Notes under the pieces: model-generated
Told to the model about the DNA's origin: nothing
Database searches by the model: none
The model's input: only the letters and a program-made list of their open reading frames with translations
Assembly (NCBI RefSeq): GCF_022565775.1
Contig: NZ_JAIUMC010000022.1
Location: forward strand, 1 to 34,949
Origin: Natronospirillum sp.
GTDB taxonomy: Bacteria > Pseudomonadota > Gammaproteobacteria > Pseudomonadales > Natronospirillaceae
Length of the DNA: 34,949 bases
Direction of reading: 5' to 3'
Shown: positions 25,114 through 33,655 of the stretch, one piece after another
How the letters are laid out: every line of letters begins with the position of its first letter
Numbering within the stretch: the stretch's first letter is position 1
Made by a program: the position numbers and the translations under genes

Positions 25114-26510
25114 TCCATGCCGCGCGCGAGGGCATCCAGGGCTTCACGACCTTCCTGCACCCGCTCCAGCGCCGCGCGGGCCTGGTCGGGGGCAATATTG
25201 AGCCCGGTAAACAACTGGCTTTCCAGCGGCACACTGGGACCCGGCACCATGCGTCCCCGGCGCAGCATCCGTACCGCCAGGCAAATCAGGTTGGCATATT
25301 CCGCGTGCAGGCCCATGTAGTCCGGATGGGCCGCATGGCGAATGCCCAGGCAGACCTCACCGGGCAGGTTCCAGCTGTTCAGAAGACTGGCGGCTATCTG
25401 GTCCCTGTTGAGCCCGAGCACATGGTCCTCCACAACCCGCGGATCAAGGTGCGGGTTGGCTTCCCAGAGTCGGCAGCAGGTCGAAAAGTGGGGCTTGAAC
25501 ACATGCGCCAGCACCAGATAACCAAAGTTGCTCAACAGGCCACCCAGATAGGCCAGTCCGAAACTGGGCCTGGAGTCACGCGGCATGGCTGTGTGCAGTT
25601 CGGCGACCGTCGCTGCGGTATAGACGGCTTCCTGCCAGTAAGGCACCACACCCTGCGGTTCGTCCGGCGGCATGCTCAGTGTCTTGCCCAGCGCCAGACC
25701 CAGCGACAGATTCATGACCAGGTCATAACCCAAAACACGCACAATGGCGTCCTGCACCGATTTGACACTGCCAGGGGCCGCATAATACGAGGACGATGCC
25801 CAACTGGTCACCTGAGCGGCCAGACTGGGGTCCTTCTCGACAATGGCCGACAGCTTGCTGATATCGGCACTCGGGTCAACCCGCAGGCGAATGATTTCCT
25901 GTGCGGTATGAGGCAGTGGCGGGATTTCCAGCGTTTCTTCCAGCCGCTGGCGAATGCGCTTGGCGGTGAAGCGGCTGATGGAGTCTTCAATTGCATCCCG
26001 ATCCAGATCGAACAGACTCAGTTCGTAGTCCAGTTCCATCTCCGGCACGGCCACTGACACATCAACGGTCCGGGTAGCCTCGTCTTTTACCAGGCTTTTG
26101 GCCGGCAGTGCCAGCAAGGAACCGCGCGCGCCACTCTGGATACAGACCTCCCCCTCGCTGGGCAGATACTGGTCTTGCAGGACTTCCACACCGAGCAATG
26201 CATCCAGCGCCGGCAGTTCCTGCAGGCCATGCTGTCGCAGCAGCGCCTGGCGCTCCTTGAGCTCCGCGGCGACCAGCTCACGGCCGGTCTGCTGGCGCAA
26301 AGCGACCAGATCAAGCAGGCGATCGGACGGCAGCAGCAAGGCCACCTTGCCCAATCGGTCGGCCAGCAGGATACACTCGACCCGCGGGAACTTTCGCGCT
26401 TCACGGGGGGTCACCAGCCGCGACTCGACTCCTTGGCTCGCCAGATACTGGCGCACTGCACTAGGGGTAGGATCAGAGGCATTCATGGATTCTGCTGCAT
26501 TATTGTTCAT
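25107..26510 (-). CDS. YbaK-like deacylase domain fused to HDOD domain
   Basis: A 467-residue cytosolic protein. Roughly 15-150 resembles the YbaK/aminoacyl-tRNA deacylase fold (VRQYLASQGVESRLVTP, then LLADRLGKVALLLPSDRLLDLVAL), although I cannot confirm the catalytic lysine. Residues about 195-400 form an HDOD domain with LPHTAQEIIRLRVDPSADISKLSAIVEKDPSLAAQV (a typical HDOD start) and SVQDAIVRVLGYDLVMNLSLGLAL. HDOD domains are signalling modules related to HD phosphohydrolases but lacking the metal site. The role of this fusion is unknown. GGA 9 bases upstream supports the start; a Met at residue 9 is an alternative. Confidence 0.82.
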   Translation of the reverse strand: MNNNAAESMNASDPTPSAVRQYLASQGVESRLVTPREARKFPRVECILLADRLGKVALLLPSDRLLDLVALRQQTGRELVAAELKERQALLRQHGLQELPALDALLGVEVLQDQYLPSEGEVCIQSGARGSLLALPAKSLVKDEATRTVDVSVAVPEMELDYELSLFDLDRDAIEDSISRFTAKRIRQRLEETLEIPPLPHTAQEIIRLRVDPSADISKLSAIVEKDPSLAAQVTSWASSSYYAAPGSVKSVQDAIVRVLGYDLVMNLSLGLALGKTLSMPPDEPQGVVPYWQEAVYTAATVAELHTAMPRDSRPSFGLAYLGGLLSNFGYLVLAHVFKPHFSTCCRLWEANPHLDPRVVEDHVLGLNRDQIAASLLNSWNLPGEVCLGIRHAAHPDYMGLHAEYANLICLAVRMLRRGRMVPGPSVPLESQLFTGLNIAPDQARAALERVQEGREALDALARGMEH

Positions 26511-26654
26511 TGAACGATTCCGTCGATCGGCCTCGACCGATAGTTGCTTGTGGGGCCAACTACTGCCTGAAGCGACACCCTTGTCTCAGTCTAGTCAGGA
26601 ATACTGATACTGTCCCCGACAAGATCACATTTTTCTGCATCGACTTGCAGTGTC

Positions 26655-28739
26655 TCAGACTTTGCCATATTCAAGGCCTTCCGGATACCAGCGCGACAGC
26701 AGGGCGTCTGCAATATCGGGGAAGTCCTTCTCCAGGGTCTGCGCCATGGACTTGATCGCAGGCAACCAATGCTGGTCGCGCTGCAGGTCGGCAATGCGGA
26801 AATCGGCCTCACCGGTCTGCCGCTTGCCCAGCACTTCTCCGGGGCCGCGCAGTAACAGGTCCTGCTCGGCAATCTGAAAGCCGTCACTGGTACTGCGCAT
26901 GGTGTTCAAACGCGCTTTGCCGCCTTGTGACAACGGCGCATGGTACATCAATACACAATAGCTGTCTGCCGCCCCCCGGCCCACGCGGCCGCGTAGCTGA
27001 TGCAACTGGGACAGCCCCAGGCGCTCTGCATTCTCAATGATCATCACCGAGGCATTGGGCACATCCACGCCCACTTCGATGACGGTGGTTGCCACCAGCA
27101 CCTGGATATCACCCTCCTTGAAACTCTGCATCACAGCAGATTTTTCGCTGTTCTTCATACGCCCATGAATCAACGCGACCGGCACGGGCGCCAGGGTCTC
27201 CAACAGTTGGCCATGAAGTTCCTCCGCGGCCTGGGCCTGCAGCTCTTCATTGTCTTCGATCAGGGTGCACACCCAGTACACCTGGCGCCGATCAGCGCAG
27301 GCTTCACGCACGCGCTGAATCACCTTGTCCCGCTGCTGATTGCTGAGCACCGTGGTGACCACCGGGGTGCGACCGGGGGGCAATTCATCGATCACCGATA
27401 CATCCAGGTCGGCATACAGCGACATGGCCAAGGTGCGCGGAATCGGCGTCGCGGTCATGATCAACTGATGGGGTACCAGGCCCTGCTGGCGGCCCTTTTC
27501 ACGCAACAACAGGCGCTGATCGACGCCGAAGCGATGCTGCTCATCGACCACCACCAGGCCCAGGCGCTGATAAACCACCTCTGCCTGAAACAACGCATGG
27601 GTGCCCACCACACAGGATGCACCCGCCGCCAACCGGGCGAGTGCGTCGCTACGCTGACGCCGCGACTGCTTGCCCTGCAGCAGTACCACCTCGACACCCA
27701 GTGGCGTCAGCCACTCGGACAGGTTGCGCGCATGTTGCTCTGCCAGAATTTCGGTGGGGGCCATAAAGGCGGCCTGCCAGCCGGCATCCACCGCACGCAA
27801 CATGGCGAGCAGGGCCACCATGGTCTTGCCCGACCCGACATCACCCTGAACCAGGCGCAACATGGGTTCCGGACGCTCGAGATCTGCTTCGATCTCGGCC
27901 AGCACCCGCTTCTGGGCACCGGTCGGTGCAAACGGCAAGGCCTGCAGCAATTGCTGCTGCAGGCGGCGGTGCTCCGGGGCCAGGGGCGGAGCGGCTTCCC
28001 GCCGGGCTATATGGCGCAGTTGCCGGATGCCCAGGTGCTGCGCCAGCAGTTCCTCGACGGCCAGCCGAGCCACACAGGGATGCTCCCCACTGGCCAGGGT
28101 GTCCAGATCGGTCGCCGGAGGGGGATGATGCACGAACTGCAACGCAGTCGGCAGGTCAGGCAGGTCCCATTGTCGACGTATCTCAGCCGGCAGCAGGTCG
28201 GCCAGCTCATGGCTGTGCTTGAGCCACTCCAGCGCCTGCTCGAGCAACTGGCGCAGCCGCTTTTGGGTCAGCCCTTCTGTGGTCGGATAGACCGGCGTCA
28301 GTGTGCCATTGGGGGCAGGCAGAGGTGTGCCCTCAGGCACTGCGGTATAGTCGGGATGATAGAATTCGGGGCCAGTGGCGCCGCGTCGCACCTCTCCAAA
28401 CGCCTGAATGGCGGTACCCGGTTGCAGCTTCTGTTGCTGCGCCCGGCTGAAATAGTAGAACCGCAGGCCGACTTCACCACTGTCATCGCGCACTTTCACC
28501 AGCAGAGAACGGCGGCGACCCATTTGCACTTGGGCAGACACAACGGTGCCCTGTACCAACGCATGCTGACCCAGGCGCAACTGGCCCAGAGGTTGCGTGC
28601 GCGTGCGGTCTTCATAACGCAAGGGCAGGTGAAAGAGCAGATCAGACATCCGGTGCAGGTGCAGCCGAGCCAGTTTCTCCGCCAGTTGCGGGCCGACACC
28701 TTTCAGCGCCGACAACTGGACGTCTTCTCCGCTCTCCAT
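26655..28739 (-). CDS. recG: ATP-dependent DNA helicase RecG
   Basis: A 694-residue helicase that remodels stalled forks and Holliday junctions. The N-terminal wedge/OB region (about 1-250) has LKGVGPQLAEKLARL and SLLVKVRDDSGEVGLRFYYFS. Helicase motifs follow: GDVGSGKTMVALLAML (Walker A, near 302), VVDEQHRFGV (DEQH motif II), MTATPIPRTLAM (motif III) and LVATTVIEVGVDVPNA with LHQLRGRVGRG (motifs V and VI). The length is usual for the family. The ATG overlaps the stop of the upstream OMP-like gene (TGATG). The 144 bases between its stop and the HDOD gene contain no recognisable element. Confidence 0.97.
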   Translation of the reverse strand: MESGEDVQLSALKGVGPQLAEKLARLHLHRMSDLLFHLPLRYEDRTRTQPLGQLRLGQHALVQGTVVSAQVQMGRRRSLLVKVRDDSGEVGLRFYYFSRAQQQKLQPGTAIQAFGEVRRGATGPEFYHPDYTAVPEGTPLPAPNGTLTPVYPTTEGLTQKRLRQLLEQALEWLKHSHELADLLPAEIRRQWDLPDLPTALQFVHHPPPATDLDTLASGEHPCVARLAVEELLAQHLGIRQLRHIARREAAPPLAPEHRRLQQQLLQALPFAPTGAQKRVLAEIEADLERPEPMLRLVQGDVGSGKTMVALLAMLRAVDAGWQAAFMAPTEILAEQHARNLSEWLTPLGVEVVLLQGKQSRRQRSDALARLAAGASCVVGTHALFQAEVVYQRLGLVVVDEQHRFGVDQRLLLREKGRQQGLVPHQLIMTATPIPRTLAMSLYADLDVSVIDELPPGRTPVVTTVLSNQQRDKVIQRVREACADRRQVYWVCTLIEDNEELQAQAAEELHGQLLETLAPVPVALIHGRMKNSEKSAVMQSFKEGDIQVLVATTVIEVGVDVPNASVMIIENAERLGLSQLHQLRGRVGRGAADSYCVLMYHAPLSQGGKARLNTMRSTSDGFQIAEQDLLLRGPGEVLGKRQTGEADFRIADLQRDQHWLPAIKSMAQTLEKDFPDIADALLSRWYPEGLEYGKV

Positions 28740-29206
28740 CAGAAATTGAACCTGAGTTGCAGTTTGTAATCCGCCCGCTCGGTACCGAAATAGCTGTTTT
28801 CGGCGAGGGCCTCCACATACAGGGGCCCCAGTACGCGCAGATTGAAGCCACCCTTGATCAGGGCAACATCCGGTGTCAGGCGCTCCCTCAGGCCCTCGTC
28901 CTCGATGATGAAGTTGGCAAACCCGACGCCGAGCAGCCCGTGTACATAGTCCCGAAAGAACGGTACCTGGTAGGTGCCATAGAAGGCAATCTGGCGAATA
29001 CCCCGGTTGGTGCCGTATTCCAGTTCATTGAACTGCAGTACGCCACCCAGCCCTAAGCCAAAGTAGAGGCCACCATCGGGTGTTGCATCATAGTATCCGC
29101 TATAGACCGAGACCCGGTTCTGGTCATCGGCGACCGCCATGGGAGCAAACCAGACCAGGCTGACCAGTACCAGCAGTGCACTGACCCGACAACCGATGCG
29201 AGCCAT
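28739..29206 (-). CDS. Small outer-membrane beta-barrel-like protein
   Basis: A 155-residue protein with a signal peptide (hydrophobic core about 9-24, cleavage near AVA-DD at 27). The mature part has alternating polar and hydrophobic strands with many Gly, Tyr and Phe and ends YKLQLRFNF. The terminal Phe is the usual outer-membrane insertion signal, suggesting a small (about 8-strand) barrel. Family not recognised. It overlaps recG and ridA by one base on either side, so it sits inside that operon. Confidence 0.7.
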   Translation of the reverse strand: MARIGCRVSALLVLVSLVWFAPMAVADDQNRVSVYSGYYDATPDGGLYFGLGLGGVLQFNELEYGTNRGIRQIAFYGTYQVPFFRDYVHGLLGVGFANFIIEDEGLRERLTPDVALIKGGFNLRVLGPLYVEALAENSYFGTERADYKLQLRFNF

Positions 29207-29592
29207 CAGTCTTCCAGCACCATGACGGCATCCATTTCGACATTGGCACCTTTGGGCAATGCGGCAACCCCGATAGCCGCGCGGGCCGGAAAAGGCTCAC
29301 TGAAAAAGCGCTGCATGCATTCGTTCACCAGATTGAAGTCGCTCAAATCAGTGAGAAAGATGTTCAACTTTACGATATGGGCAAGGCTGCCACCGGCCGC
29401 TGTGCAGACGGCCTGCAGGTTGCTGAACACCTGCTCGACTTCGGCCTGCCGATCACCGGTGACCAGCGCCATGGTGTCAGGTTGCAGCGGAATCTGTCCT
29501 GACAGATAGACAGTATTGCCTGCCCGAATGGCCTGTGAATAGGGCCCTATTGCAGCCGGCGCCTGATCGGTTTGAACAACGGAACGTGACAT
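29206..29592 (-). CDS. ridA: RidA family enamine/imine deaminase
   Basis: A 128-residue cytosolic protein that hydrolyses reactive enamine/imine intermediates such as 2-aminoacrylate made by threonine and serine dehydratases. The family blocks are [24 protein letters not shown] (about 12-35), [32 protein letters not shown] with the catalytic Arg, and the Tyr of GPYSQ. The start at 29592 is preferred over the longer frame because GGGGAG lies about 8 bases upstream and the protein then has the family's usual length. It is the first gene of a ridA-OMP-recG unit and is divergent from the zinc-ribbon gene. Confidence 0.94.
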   Translation of the reverse strand: MSRSVVQTDQAPAAIGPYSQAIRAGNTVYLSGQIPLQPDTMALVTGDRQAEVEQVFSNLQAVCTAAGGSLAHIVKLNIFLTDLSDFNLVNECMQRFFSEPFPARAAIGVAALPKGANVEMDAVMVLED

Positions 29593-29668
29593 GGATTGGG
29601 CTCCCCAATTAAAGTATTCGGATGAGTGAAGACAACAGCCAGCTTTCAGCCACTGAGTGTCCGCCATT

Positions 29669-29866
29669 ATGCCATGGTTCAGAAAATCATCATCCCTGCA
29701 CGAACGTTCAATTCAGTGCCCGTTCTGCAGTCGTCAGAACCGGGTCGCCTTTCGGAAAAACGACACGTCGATGAGCCCATTGTGCGAGCATTGCGGGCGT
29801 TGCTATCTGATACTGATCAGGCGCGGTTGGCTCGGCGGCACAACCCTTGAGGCCAGGGTGCGGTAG
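29669..29866 (+). CDS. Small zinc-ribbon protein
   Basis: A 65-residue ORF starting MPWFRK. It has two Cys pairs, CPFC (near 21-24) and CEHC (near 46-49) about 22 residues apart, the layout of a zinc ribbon. A GTG four codons upstream (29657) is an alternative start; GAG about 10 bases before the ATG is a modest ribosome binding site. It is divergent from ridA with 76 bases between. No known family comes to mind. The basic, Cys-paired composition is unlikely in random frame, but the gene call remains moderate. Confidence 0.55.
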   Translation: MPWFRKSSSLHERSIQCPFCSRQNRVAFRKNDTSMSPLCEHCGRCYLILIRRGWLGGTTLEARVR

Positions 29867-29917
29867 AGCAGGACAAGGGGAGTTGCGGCGGGAAAAGCTG
29901 AACGGGTTGAGCGGAGA

Positions 29918-29947
29918 CACGGCTCCATGCCGAAGCATGCAGCCGTG
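29918..29947 (-). terminator. UUCG-capped hairpin downstream of HU
   Basis: On the minus strand CACGGCT, a C-C mismatch position, CATGC, a TTCG loop, GCATG and AGCCGTG build a 12-bp stem closed by C-G around UUCG, an exceptionally stable tetraloop. It lies 14 bases past the HU stop. The following bases are not T-rich, so it may protect the transcript end or assist termination. Confidence 0.55.
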
Positions 29948-29961
29948 CAGACCAATGAAGC

Positions 29962-30234
29962 TCAGTTCACGGAATCTTTCAGGGCCTTACCGGGCTTGAA
30001 GCCGACAGTGCTGCTGGCCGGAATCTGGATGGGAGCTCCGGTCTGAGGGTTTTTACCAGTGCGTGCACTGCGGTTCTTTTTCTGGAAAGTGCCGAAGCCG
30101 ACCAGGGTGACAGCATCCCCTTTGGACACGGAGTTGGTGATCTCGTCCAGGACAACATTCAATACGTCGTTGGCCTTGTCCTTGGATAGTTCGGCACGTT
30201 CAGCGATGGCAGCTGCCAGTTCCGGTTTACGCAT
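29962..30234 (-). CDS. HU family DNA-binding protein
   Basis: A 90-residue nucleoid protein that binds and bends DNA as a dimer. RKPELAAAIAERAELSKDKAND is the helical N-terminus, and VTLVGFGTFQKKNRSARTGKNPQTG (about 44-68) holds the core and start of the DNA-binding arm. It ends ALKDSVN, as HU proteins do. The ATG at 30234 is chosen because AGAGGA lies 9 bases upstream; an in-frame ATG three codons earlier abuts that site. Whether it is the alpha- or beta-type HU cannot be told, and no lon gene is adjacent. Confidence 0.95.
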   Translation of the reverse strand: MRKPELAAAIAERAELSKDKANDVLNVVLDEITNSVSKGDAVTLVGFGTFQKKNRSARTGKNPQTGAPIQIPASSTVGFKPGKALKDSVN

Positions 30235-30318
30235 ATGGGCCATTCCTCTACTTGGATTGTTTCGGTTGTATCGTGACCTGCGACTCTGAAAACAGGCCGC
30301 ACGCCTTAGCGTAGAGCC

Positions 30319-30347
30319 ATTCTTGAAGGCCAGAGCGCTGTCGTCAA
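30319..30347 (-). promoter_or_regulatory. Likely sigma-70 promoter of HU
   Basis: Minus-strand TTGACG (30347-30342) and AAGAAT (30324-30319) are separated by exactly 17 bases and match the consensus in 5 and 4 of 6 positions. They would start a transcript with a leader of about 75 bases before the HU ATG. Confidence 0.5.
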
Positions 30348-30485
30348 GCGAATGTTTCCGCAAACGGCGGTTTTTTTGCTTTCTCGGGCTGTTTCGCTCG
30401 TAAATTGACCAGTCTGACGGACAGGATAGCCATTTTATCAGGCCGCAGTTACACTGCGCGCACCCTGTGCCGGTGACGGAAAAGC

Positions 30486-31016
30486 ATGACTGATACAGCC
30501 CGTATTCTGCAAGACTGGCCCATTAGATGCGCTCGGATCGACTGGCAGGCTGCGCCGCCGGACAACGGTGTTGCCCGCGACTGGCTGACCGACACCGGCT
30601 CTTTGACCGCCAAGCTCCTGTCCCTGAGCGGAGGGGATTTCAGGGTGGATGTACTGCGCGAAGGTCGGTTTTTCGGCGCGGTCGGGCGCCCCGTGCCGCA
30701 GCCCAGTGTGGCACGGGGGGCCGGACACGGTCTCTACTGGCAACGTGAAGTCCTGTTGTGCGGTCGCAATGAAGGCTGGGTGAGAGCCCTGACCCTGGTA
30801 CCGGTCCGACATCAGGCGCTGATCCGGCGCCTGCGGCGGCTGGGCAGGCAACCCCTGGGCGCCTTCCTGTTTGCCCAGGCTGAACTGCAGCGTGTGACCA
30901 TGGACTTCGCCACACTGGACTGGGGTCTGGCACGACGCAGCTGGTTCAGGCTTGGCACACAGGAGATCATTCTGATAGAAGTGTTTCTCGACGACTTTCT
31001 GGTGACCGTGCAATGA
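30486..31016 (+). CDS. ubiC: Chorismate lyase
   Basis: A 176-residue cytosolic enzyme that converts chorismate to 4-hydroxybenzoate and pyruvate, the first committed step of ubiquinone synthesis. [14 protein letters not shown] (about 31-44) is the family block, and the active-site segment [21 protein letters not shown] (near 85-105) and [12 protein letters not shown] (near 148-159) follow. The last four bases overlap the ubiA start (ATGA), so product and enzyme are coupled with the next gene. Confidence 0.9.
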   Translation: MTDTARILQDWPIRCARIDWQAAPPDNGVARDWLTDTGSLTAKLLSLSGGDFRVDVLREGRFFGAVGRPVPQPSVARGAGHGLYWQREVLLCGRNEGWVRALTLVPVRHQALIRRLRRLGRQPLGAFLFAQAELQRVTMDFATLDWGLARRSWFRLGTQEIILIEVFLDDFLVTVQ

Positions 31017-31897
31017 AGTGGACACAGCGCCTGCCCCTCTACCTGCAACTGACCCGACTGAATCGGCCCATCGGGGTCTACCTGCTGCTCTGGCAGACCT
31101 TGTGGGCACTGTGGTTTGCCGCCGACGGCATTCCCGGCCTGCATACCTTGCTGGTGTTCATCCTGGGGGTGATATTCATGCGCAGTGCCGGCTGCGTGAT
31201 CAACGACTATGCCGACCGCCACCTGGACGGGCACGTCAAGCGCACTGTGGATCGCCCCCTGGTGACCGGTCAGGTCAGCGAGCGCGAAGCCCTGATACTG
31301 GCTGCTGTGCTGGTGCTGGTGTCTTTTCTGCTGGTGCTCACCACCAATTTGAGCACGATTCTCTGGTCTTTCGGGGCGGTCGGGCTGGCGGCACTCTATC
31401 CGTTCATGAAGCGTCATACGCATCTGCCACAGCTGTTTCTGGGTCTGGCGTTCTCTTGGGCCATTCCGATGGCCTATGCGGCCGAAAGCATGCCCGTTAC
31501 ACCGGTGACCTGGGTGCTCTTTCTGAGCGCCGTCTGCTGGATCATGGCTTATGACACCCTGTATGCGATGGTTGACCGCGATGATGACCTCAAGATTGGT
31601 ATCCGCTCAACGGCCATTCTGTTCGGCGACTTTGACCGGGTAGCAATAGGGCTTTTGCAGGGTTTGTTTCTGCTCGGCATGCTGCTGGCCGGCCAAATGA
31701 CCGGCAGCGGTTTTGCCTATTATCTGGGACTGCTTGGTGCTGTCGTATTGTTTGGCTATCAACACTGGCTGATTCGGGAACGGGAGCGCCTGCCCTGTTT
31801 CCGTGCCTTTCTGCACAACCATTGGGTCGGGCTTGTGATTTTTGCCGGTACGGTCGCTGACCGCAGTCTGATAACACTTCTGCTTCAATCCAGCTGA
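31013..31897 (+). CDS. ubiA: 4-hydroxybenzoate polyprenyltransferase
   Basis: A 294-residue inner-membrane enzyme with about eight or nine spans that attaches the polyprenyl tail to 4-hydroxybenzoate. The two prenyl-diphosphate/magnesium motifs are present: [19 protein letters not shown] (near 63-81) and [18 protein letters not shown] (near 184-201). It is the direct user of the UbiC product and is translationally coupled to ubiC. Its stop lies one base from the stop of the convergent response-regulator gene. Confidence 0.95.
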   Translation: MKWTQRLPLYLQLTRLNRPIGVYLLLWQTLWALWFAADGIPGLHTLLVFILGVIFMRSAGCVINDYADRHLDGHVKRTVDRPLVTGQVSEREALILAAVLVLVSFLLVLTTNLSTILWSFGAVGLAALYPFMKRHTHLPQLFLGLAFSWAIPMAYAAESMPVTPVTWVLFLSAVCWIMAYDTLYAMVDRDDDLKIGIRSTAILFGDFDRVAIGLLQGLFLLGMLLAGQMTGSGFAYYLGLLGAVVLFGYQHWLIRERERLPCFRAFLHNHWVGLVIFAGTVADRSLITLLLQSS

Positions 31898-31898
31898 A

Positions 31899-32819
31899 TC
31901 AGCGAACCCTGGCAATAAAGCGGGAGAGGTCCTCGTACTTGGTCGGATCTTCATCGGTCCAGCGCACGTTGACCAGCAGGCTGTCGCAGTCAAAGTCAGT
32001 GCTGGTGGCCTGCAGCGAGAACACGAATATGTTCAGACGGGCCATGCGCTCGCCACCCAGATCAATATCCAGAGCGGCCTGCTCGAACAACTGGGGCAGT
32101 CGTTTCTGGCGCTCCACGCGCAACAAGGCCTGGGTCAGGTTCAGATCTTCGATCAGCGCCGAGAAGGTCACATCCGGCAGGCGCAGGTCAGCCCGCACTT
32201 CCCGCTTCAGGCGACCCACCTTGGCTTTTGTCTCTTTGACCGGTGCTGCCGCCGGCGCCGCACCCCCCATCAGCGCACTGGCGCCGCCCATATCCTGGGC
32301 GGGGGCCGCCTTGGGCGGCTGTGGGCTCCCGCCCATCAGCGCTGCGGCACTGTTGTTGGCCGCCGAGCGCGCCTGGTCAGACACCGAGCGCTCGGACTTG
32401 CCCATCATTTTCTGCAGGGTGGCCTTGTGATTTTTTGCCAGTTGTCGAATGACCTTGCGCAGCAACTGATCACTGGTGAACGGCTTGCCGATATAGTCGC
32501 TGACGCCTGCCTCGACGGCCTGCGTGACATGGCTTTTGTCGCCGCGACTGGTCACCATGATAAACGGCAGGCGCTCGGCCTGCCGGTCCTTCTCACCCTG
32601 GCGCAGTTCAATGAGCACATCAAGGCCGGACACATCGGGCATTTCCCAGTCGCACAGCACCAGGTCATAGTCATTGCGATTGAGCATGCTCTGCGCTCGA
32701 CGGCCGTCATTGGCTTCATCAATCTGAATGCCCGACAGTTGGCTGCGCAGGGCCCGCTTGATCAGATCGCGTATGAAACTGGCGTCATCGACCACCAGAA
32801 CCCGCAGTGTGTCACTCAT
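31899..32819 (-). CDS. Response regulator with uncharacterised C-terminal domain
   Basis: A 306-residue protein. Residues 5-125 are a complete CheY-like receiver: acidic pair Asp11/Asp12, phosphoacceptor Asp57 in LCDWEMP, Thr90 and Lys112 in GKPF. A flexible linker (about 135-205) is rich in Ala, Pro and Gly and repeats ALMGG twice. The C-terminal domain (about 208-306) has no HTH, GGDEF or HD motif; it contains QKRLPQLFEQAALDIDLGG and ends in LSRFIARVR. A distant PilZ-like fold is possible but unproven. Similar regulators occur in Pseudomonas (memory, not searched). No histidine kinase lies nearby. It overlaps the upstream gene by four bases. Confidence 0.85.
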   Translation of the reverse strand: MSDTLRVLVVDDASFIRDLIKRALRSQLSGIQIDEANDGRRAQSMLNRNDYDLVLCDWEMPDVSGLDVLIELRQGEKDRQAERLPFIMVTSRGDKSHVTQAVEAGVSDYIGKPFTSDQLLRKVIRQLAKNHKATLQKMMGKSERSVSDQARSAANNSAAALMGGSPQPPKAAPAQDMGGASALMGGAAPAAAPVKETKAKVGRLKREVRADLRLPDVTFSALIEDLNLTQALLRVERQKRLPQLFEQAALDIDLGGERMARLNIFVFSLQATSTDFDCDSLLVNVRWTDEDPTKYEDLSRFIARVR

Positions 32820-33655
32820 GTTTCAGACCTGTTGTTGTCGTCGTTATCCGGACGCCCCTGCAACGAGAAGCTGCGCTGGGCAGCCCTGACACTATAGCGG
32901 CGAGCCTGGCGATACCTTTGATAAAGGCGCTGCAAATCACGCACGGCATCAGCCAGTTCGTCGTCCGCGCCGGGGCCCAGATATAGCTCGCTGACGACGG
33001 CTGTACCCAGTGGCAGCCAACTGCGCCCGTCACGCTGCCTGGCCTGCCGGCGCGGCAGGGCAAGGCGCCATTCCTGCATAGCCGACAAGGCCTCCGGCTC
33101 TTCAAACCAGCCGGGAAAAGGCAAGGCGTCCGTGGCCTGCAGGGTGCGGTGCGGACCATAACGGACATGACGCAGCAGTCGCGGCTGCCCGGCAGTGGCC
33201 TGAAACAGGGCCTGTCCGCTCTGCAGCCCGATACAGAGCCCTTGGTAGCCCTCGCCCAGCAACTGCCAGCCCAGCGGATTCAGCGGGCTTTCCAGCAGGC
33301 GCAATACTGTGACCCCTTCATGGCGGGCCAGATCCAGCGCCTCGTCTGCCTGTTGATCGGCCACCAGGGTTTGCAGAATTTCCGCACTGAGCTGGTCCCG
33401 CTTGAGCTCCATCTGTGCCGCAAAATAGGCGAAGTCGACGGCCGCCCGGATATGCTCTGGCAGCGCCGCATAGCGAGCCTGCAACGCCTGCTGCCACTGG
33501 TCTTCGGTCAACTCGATTTCGTTGCCGACCCCAGTCTCTCCGCGCAGCCAGGGGCTGGGCAAATCCGCAAAATCAGTGAGGGGCAACTCGTTGCGTTTCA
33601 AGGCCGACAGCAGTTCATAGCCCCCATAACAATAGAGTAAACCATGCCCGGTCAT
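32816..33655 (-). CDS. DUF2971-like protein
   Basis: A 279-residue, probably cytosolic protein without signal peptide or membrane span. The layout resembles DUF2971: GVTVLRLLESPLNPLGWQLLGEGYQGLCIGL (about 119-149) corresponds to the block that in that family reads like 'LS..P.N..MWSHYA..H.G.C..F', and MQEWRLALP (near 205) with VSELYLGPGADDEL (near 231) fit its later EWR and 'I.LG' blocks. The function of DUF2971 is unknown. The match is by eye and moderate. The gene overlaps both neighbours by four bases (ATGA). Confidence 0.55.
   Translation of the reverse strand: MTGHGLLYCYGGYELLSALKRNELPLTDFADLPSPWLRGETGVGNEIELTEDQWQQALQARYAALPEHIRAAVDFAYFAAQMELKRDQLSAEILQTLVADQQADEALDLARHEGVTVLRLLESPLNPLGWQLLGEGYQGLCIGLQSGQALFQATAGQPRLLRHVRYGPHRTLQATDALPFPGWFEEPEALSAMQEWRLALPRRQARQRDGRSWLPLGTAVVSELYLGPGADDELADAVRDLQRLYQRYRQARRYSVRAAQRSFSLQGRPDNDDNNRSET

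Noticed and set aside
30357-30374. CCGC-loop-GCGG followed by seven Ts as a plus-strand terminator
   Set aside because: Only a 4-bp stem, and no plus-strand gene ends just before it.
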